From Ottelia alismoides (lineage: Eukaryota > Streptophyta > Magnoliopsida > Alismatales > Hydrocharitaceae), in contig JAZKJV010010125.1 of assembly GCA_037367405.1 (NCBI GenBank), positions 1,240,001 through 1,304,000 on the forward strand: 64,000 nt of DNA, given 5' to 3'. A model generated the notes under the pieces. The model worked only from the letters and a program-made list of their open reading frames with translations, ran no database searches and was not told where the DNA came from. Positions 59,684 through 64,000 of the stretch are shown in pieces. Position 1 is the first letter of the stretch; every line of letters begins with the position of its first letter. The translations under genes were made by a program, and so were the position numbers.

Positions 59684-61361
59684 TCTTGTACATCCGCAAA
59701 TCTACCCGGTTCCCCATCTGTATTTATCCAATTATACTTAGGCTGACCTGAGCCTAAGTGTAGGGGGACCGGTACTATTGTTTATACATCGCTTCTCTTC
59801 TTTTGTTTTTGACCCATCTATACTGAGTATGAGCTATGTCTACATTTCACTTGGTGCCATGGGGACATAGCACTCGCTATGTATAGGGGGTGTGTTTGTA
59901 TATATTCTATCTAATTTATCCATAGCTTGTTCATTAATGATTTTTATCTAACAACGGGGATGGGTACAAGTAGTGTATATTATGTTTATAATTCCTGTTT
60001 AAAAAAACAAGAAAAAAAACAAAAAAAACTTTTTACATAAAAATATCACTCATGATCTTGCATTTCATCAAGAATTTCATGCATTCCTTGGTTGAGACGT
60101 TCCGGACACATTCACTATCACTCAAAGCTTGAGGATTTTGAGGACACTTGATTTCTGTGATCTTGAGAGTCTGAGTTACCATGCCTTAGTCTTTAGGGTT
60201 GTTGAACTTAATAGTCCACACATCCCTAGTTTGAGAGATTTGAGCGCTATATTACACTCTCCATCTCTACCTTCAAAAGAATATGATCAGCACAATCACT
60301 TCCACAAATGCATGATTGATGAGATGAGTCGAGTTATCACTTGAGGAACTGGCACTAGTGATTTGAGTTTAGACCCGATTTAATGATATTCGAGGATGGG
60401 ATAAAGTTAATGAAGGCTTCAGAAAACCTGACTGTCAGCAAAATCCTAGTCAGTATGTGAACAAGTTCATATGCTATCTTTTTGATATTGACCTAAGTGC
60501 CAGGGTGTGTTGAAACTTAATGAATATTTTTGATCAGTGTGCGCCAACTTTTTGGTAAAAGCAGTGGAGCTAGCCAACAAAAGAAAAGAAAAAGAAATGT
60601 CAAAGAAAAGCTCTATCATCCAAAGTCAAATTTCAAATGAGCTTCGACCAATGGCGAGCGCTCCCAAACATTTTCAAAGTGTCCACTTGGACAAAGCACT
60701 AATTAGGACCAAGGAGTCGGTATGACAACATAAAAAGGGCTCTGCATCGTAAGCGATACAAGTTTGGGTGTCGAAGGTATCTTAGATACTCAAAAGAGAC
60801 ACACCCTGATGTACTCCCTGGAAAAACAAGTGCAAAGGACTCCGAACTATCTTGACGGACACATTGATCAACAAAATAAAAATATACCTGTGTTGAGTAA
60901 TAAGGCACTCGAGAGGCACCTTGTTCCAATGTGAGGGAGAGAAAATTAGACACAATCCTATGCCCTCCATCATCTGGTCGTCCATCTACATTTCAAGTCT
61001 GACAAACTAATAAAACGGTTGACTAAAAAAAGAATCAACTTATTCCATAGTGTTGAGGATTAGGACTAGAGGAGAGTCTCTTGGATTGGAACTTTGGGTG
61101 ATGTCTCGACTTGACTCTCATGAATGCAGTACACTAAAAATTATATCTGTATATTATATGTACAAACAGAGAGTCTGAAAATTAGAGAAGTTGGATTCCT
61201 TTTGATTAAAGCATGTTTGAGCCCAGAATTTTAGGATCACTCAAATTAAGGGTCCTCTATGAATTGAGCCTTGAAAATTCACATGCACAGTCTGGGATGT
61301 ATTCAACTAAGCCATTCATTCATTGATGCTCAGGGACAAGCATGGTTTAAGTATAGGGGGA
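59684..61361 (+). other. 3' non-coding part of element B with three polypurine-like tracts
   Basis: AAGTGTAGGGGG (59756-59767), GTATAGGGGG (59881-59890) and the true tract AAGTATAGGGGGA (61349-61361). A hairpin CTATGTC/GACATAG lies between the first two (about 59836-59872). Order and spacing are those of G. Open stretches at 60129-60344 and 60537-60725 show no domain. Confidence 0.75.
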
Positions 61362-64000
61362 TGATGAATATCGTATTCATCATGCTAAAATTGGTCAATT
61401 AGGCTTTGTTTCCCATAATTCACATGCATTTAATCATTAATAGAGCACCATTAGCATACATACATGTGTAAATAATATTTGCATTTCATCATGCATAAAT
61501 CACATTAAAAATTCCAAGTGTAAATTATCCCAAAACGCCGCTAACTTCTCATATTTTTAGTTAATTCATCCTAACTATGATTGACCCCAAACCATCTCCA
61601 TTGTATAGATATTACTAACATAAATAAATAAAAAATACAAAAAAAAATACTAACTCAAACAAGTGTTAAATAATCCCAAAGTCTGATTTCACATCTGACG
61701 GACTAAAACAAGCATATCTCCCTCATACAGTGTCCAATTTTGGTCTACTCACTTGAAAATACTCCATTTTCAAATACCTTCAAAACAAGACCAATTTCGT
61801 AAAATTCGGAGCTCATATGTGAAAGTTGGGTTTTGGGCCTCTTTTGCACATTTAGACTTTTTGCTATTTTTGACCTGAGTTTTTATGTGCATAATTAACC
61901 TTTTTAATTTTATTTCTTCTTCACTTGTATCCTTTGATGAAATTTTATTAGGCAACCCAAAAATCCAAATCCATATTAAAATTGAAATCAAAGAAACTGA
62001 CTGAGTCCATGTATCCGTTGTAAGTCTGTACAAAAATTGTGTGTTTCTTACTTCTATTTTATTTTCATAATTTCTTATATAATAAAAATCTAAAAAATTC
62101 AGATTAGTGTATAATTAATTTCCTTGTTTTTTGTCGTATTTTTTTCTATTTTTTTATCCTCTATAAAACCACCAAAAAATTTACAAAACTCGAAAAAGCT
62201 GATTTTCTATACACATGGAAAACCATCAAATATACCACATTAGACAGGTGACCTCTTTTGCTCCCGAGTCCTTCATGACAGTTGTAGATCTCATCGAGAC
62301 GAACAACTTTTGTGAAGTAAAATTTTCTATCTGAGGTCTCCTCCTATTCTTTTTCATTTTTGTATCTCTTTAAATTTTGATTTCTTATGGGGGCGCCACG
62401 TGGAAGCTCCAGGGCGTGCCACGTGGCACCCCCACCTGCCGCACCCTTCTCTCCTCTCGCGCGTGCCACGCACGTGCCGCCTTCCCTTCCCGCGTGCACA
62501 TGCGCAGCATGTGACCTCGCCCCTTCTCCTTCCCCGCACCAACCTCCCCCAACGCGCGTAATGTCGGTCGTTGTCCTCTGCCTTTGCAACGGCCGTGCGT
62601 CCTCCTCCAACCGTTATACGTGTCGCTACCATTCCCTTCCCTTGTCGGACGTTACGACGCCCCTCCTATAAAAACCAACCATAGCCGGCCTTCACACACA
62701 TCTGTCCTTCTCCAAGCTCGTCGGTGACAGCGGTGCAATCCTCCTGGCGTGATCCGCTGTGTTCATCACCACGTAGCAGCCCTTCACGAAGCTACACAAC
62801 CGCGTCGTGCTCCACCCACGACCGCTGGCGAAGATCAGGAGTGAGCTTCTGCTCCTCCAAACCCAGGCAAATCCACCCTTTCGTTCATCTCCCTCGACAT
62901 CGACTCCTGCTCCGCGCCTCTACCATGCCGCTCCGCCATCGTCAGCCTCCGCCGTGTCACTCCACCCATCGAGCCCCGCTGGCCGCAAGACTCCGCCCTC
63001 ACGTCATGTGTTGGTCGAGGTGCAGCTCGCCTCCTTCGCCTGCTTGTGCCTCCACCTCCTTCTGCTGCGGCAGCACCCCCGCCTCCAGCCACCATTAGAT
63101 CGGGCGGTGGACCTTGATCCAACGGCTACTAACCTTCCACGTGGCCACACCCCATACCACATGCTCAGCTCGTCCGAGCCTTCGGTTCGGCGCTCGAGCC
63201 TTCGGTTCGGTGCCCGAGCTTCCGGTTCGACATCCGAGCCTCCGCCTCGGGGTCCCCAAGCCTCCACCAATCACCACCTAGGCTCGGGACCCCCGAGCCT
63301 CAGCCCCAACATCCGAGCCTCAGCCCCGGACCCCCGAGCCTCCGGTTCCGCCGCCGAGCTTCCTAGCGCACGTGCTATGCACTGAACTGGGGGAAAATTG
63401 TAGATACACTCCCGATGTATTCAGAAATAATAAATATACCCCTCCTAGGGGTAAATTGCATAGGGGCTCCTCCAACTTTGCTAAACTACAGATAAGCCCC
63501 TCCAGGGAACTTTTTGAAAGAAAATTTTATTTTATTTACACTTTAGTCCCTGTAATTTTATTTTAGCATATCTTTCTCATACGAACTCTGTTTTTAGCAT
63601 ATAATATGTCATTTTGAAGCTCTTTTCATGCTCTATCACTTGGCATAATTTGTGGACAGATTCGATGTTGTTTATTGATAATTATTATTGAGGATATCTG
63701 TTGACCCTTGTAGGCTAATTTTAACATATCTGCACTACCATTTTCATTGAGAAATTAATGATCTCTTTTGGAGGAGCACGACTGAGGACTTTACATTGAA
63801 TGATTCCCTTTGAATTATTGGTTATAATATTTGAGGGATTAAATCACATAAATTTTAAGGATAAGATTCTATGCTTAGATATTCTCCTTAATTGATTTAG
63901 TAGAAGTAGGACAATCTATTACCTCTTGTGCTTGCAATCTGGGATTAATTTGAATATTTCTCTTGATCTATATCTGTTGATCTGTGATAGATTTTGAGGA
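61362..64000 (+). mobile_element. 3' LTR of element B (cut by the window end)
   Basis: It starts TGATGAATATC directly after the polypurine tract and aligns with 53334-55890. G-box palindrome at 62416, TATA box at 62667, CGAGCCTC repeats at 63172-63350. Confidence 0.88.
62667..62674 (+). promoter_or_regulatory. TATA box of the B 3' LTR
   Basis: TATAAAAA, same context as in the 5' LTR. Confidence 0.6.

Larger units (their letters stand above)
53334..64000 (+). mobile_element. Element B: non-autonomous Athila-related element, runs off the window
   Basis: It has two LTRs, a decayed tRNA-Asp primer-binding site, a leader, a gag/protease frame and a polypurine tract. The internal part is 5.15 kb against 8.36 kb in G, because reverse transcriptase, RNase H and integrase are absent: the frame passes from protease into an acidic tail and ends 72 bp before the first polypurine-like tract. 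This layout resembles described non-autonomous LTR elements that keep only gag-side functions. The last ~320 bp of the 3' LTR lie outside the window. Confidence 0.85.

Noticed and set aside
1..64000. CRISPR arrays, operons, ribosome-binding sites, tRNA or rRNA genes
   Set aside because: Nothing of the kind is seen; the retroelement content shows plant nuclear DNA, where the first three are not expected.

Overview
The window is non-coding plant nuclear DNA made almost entirely of nested, decayed retrotransposons. Three things point to a flowering plant: Athila-type Ty3/gypsy elements with a primer-binding site matching tRNA-Asp, Angela/TAR-like Ty1/copia elements with 2.45-2.5 kb LTRs, and a Helitron-type terminus. 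AT-rich stretches and G+C-rich LTR cores alternate. I find no intact host gene, no RNA gene and no CRISPR array. The species cannot be named from this sequence.

Layout. 1-5404: 3' part and 3' LTR of an Athila-type element (A). About 5405-5777: a Helitron-like end. 5778-8578: the only stretch I cannot assign to a retroelement. 8579-9611: a copia LTR fragment (J) split by a LINE-like scrap. 9612-16523: three pieces of long A-type gypsy LTRs (D1, D2 in plus, C in minus orientation). 16524-45349: a minus-strand Athila element (H) inserted in C and itself split twice, first by a complete Athila element (G, 19314-31008, target duplication TGAAA) and then by a minus-strand copia element (K, 31528-45101, target duplication TATGG/GATGG). 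K's right LTR holds a solo A-type LTR (F, 40406-43779, target duplication TTATC). 45350-46006: another A-type LTR fragment (E). 46007-51695: a 5'-truncated copia element (L). 51696-53333: an A-type LTR fragment (M). 53334-64000: an Athila-related element (B) with both LTRs, the second running off the window.

Relative order is clear: H entered C; G and K later entered H; F entered K. All gag and pol genes are broken by stops, frameshifts or loss of catalytic residues. Element B lacks reverse transcriptase, RNase H and integrase altogether, so it looks like a non-autonomous derivative moved in trans.

The most interesting material is non-coding structure shared between diverged elements: a doubled polypurine tract around a small hairpin just after the coding region, a miniature inverted repeat at the LTR edge, CACGTG palindromes in LTR promoters, and a fold-back kept in two copia LTRs despite different sequence.
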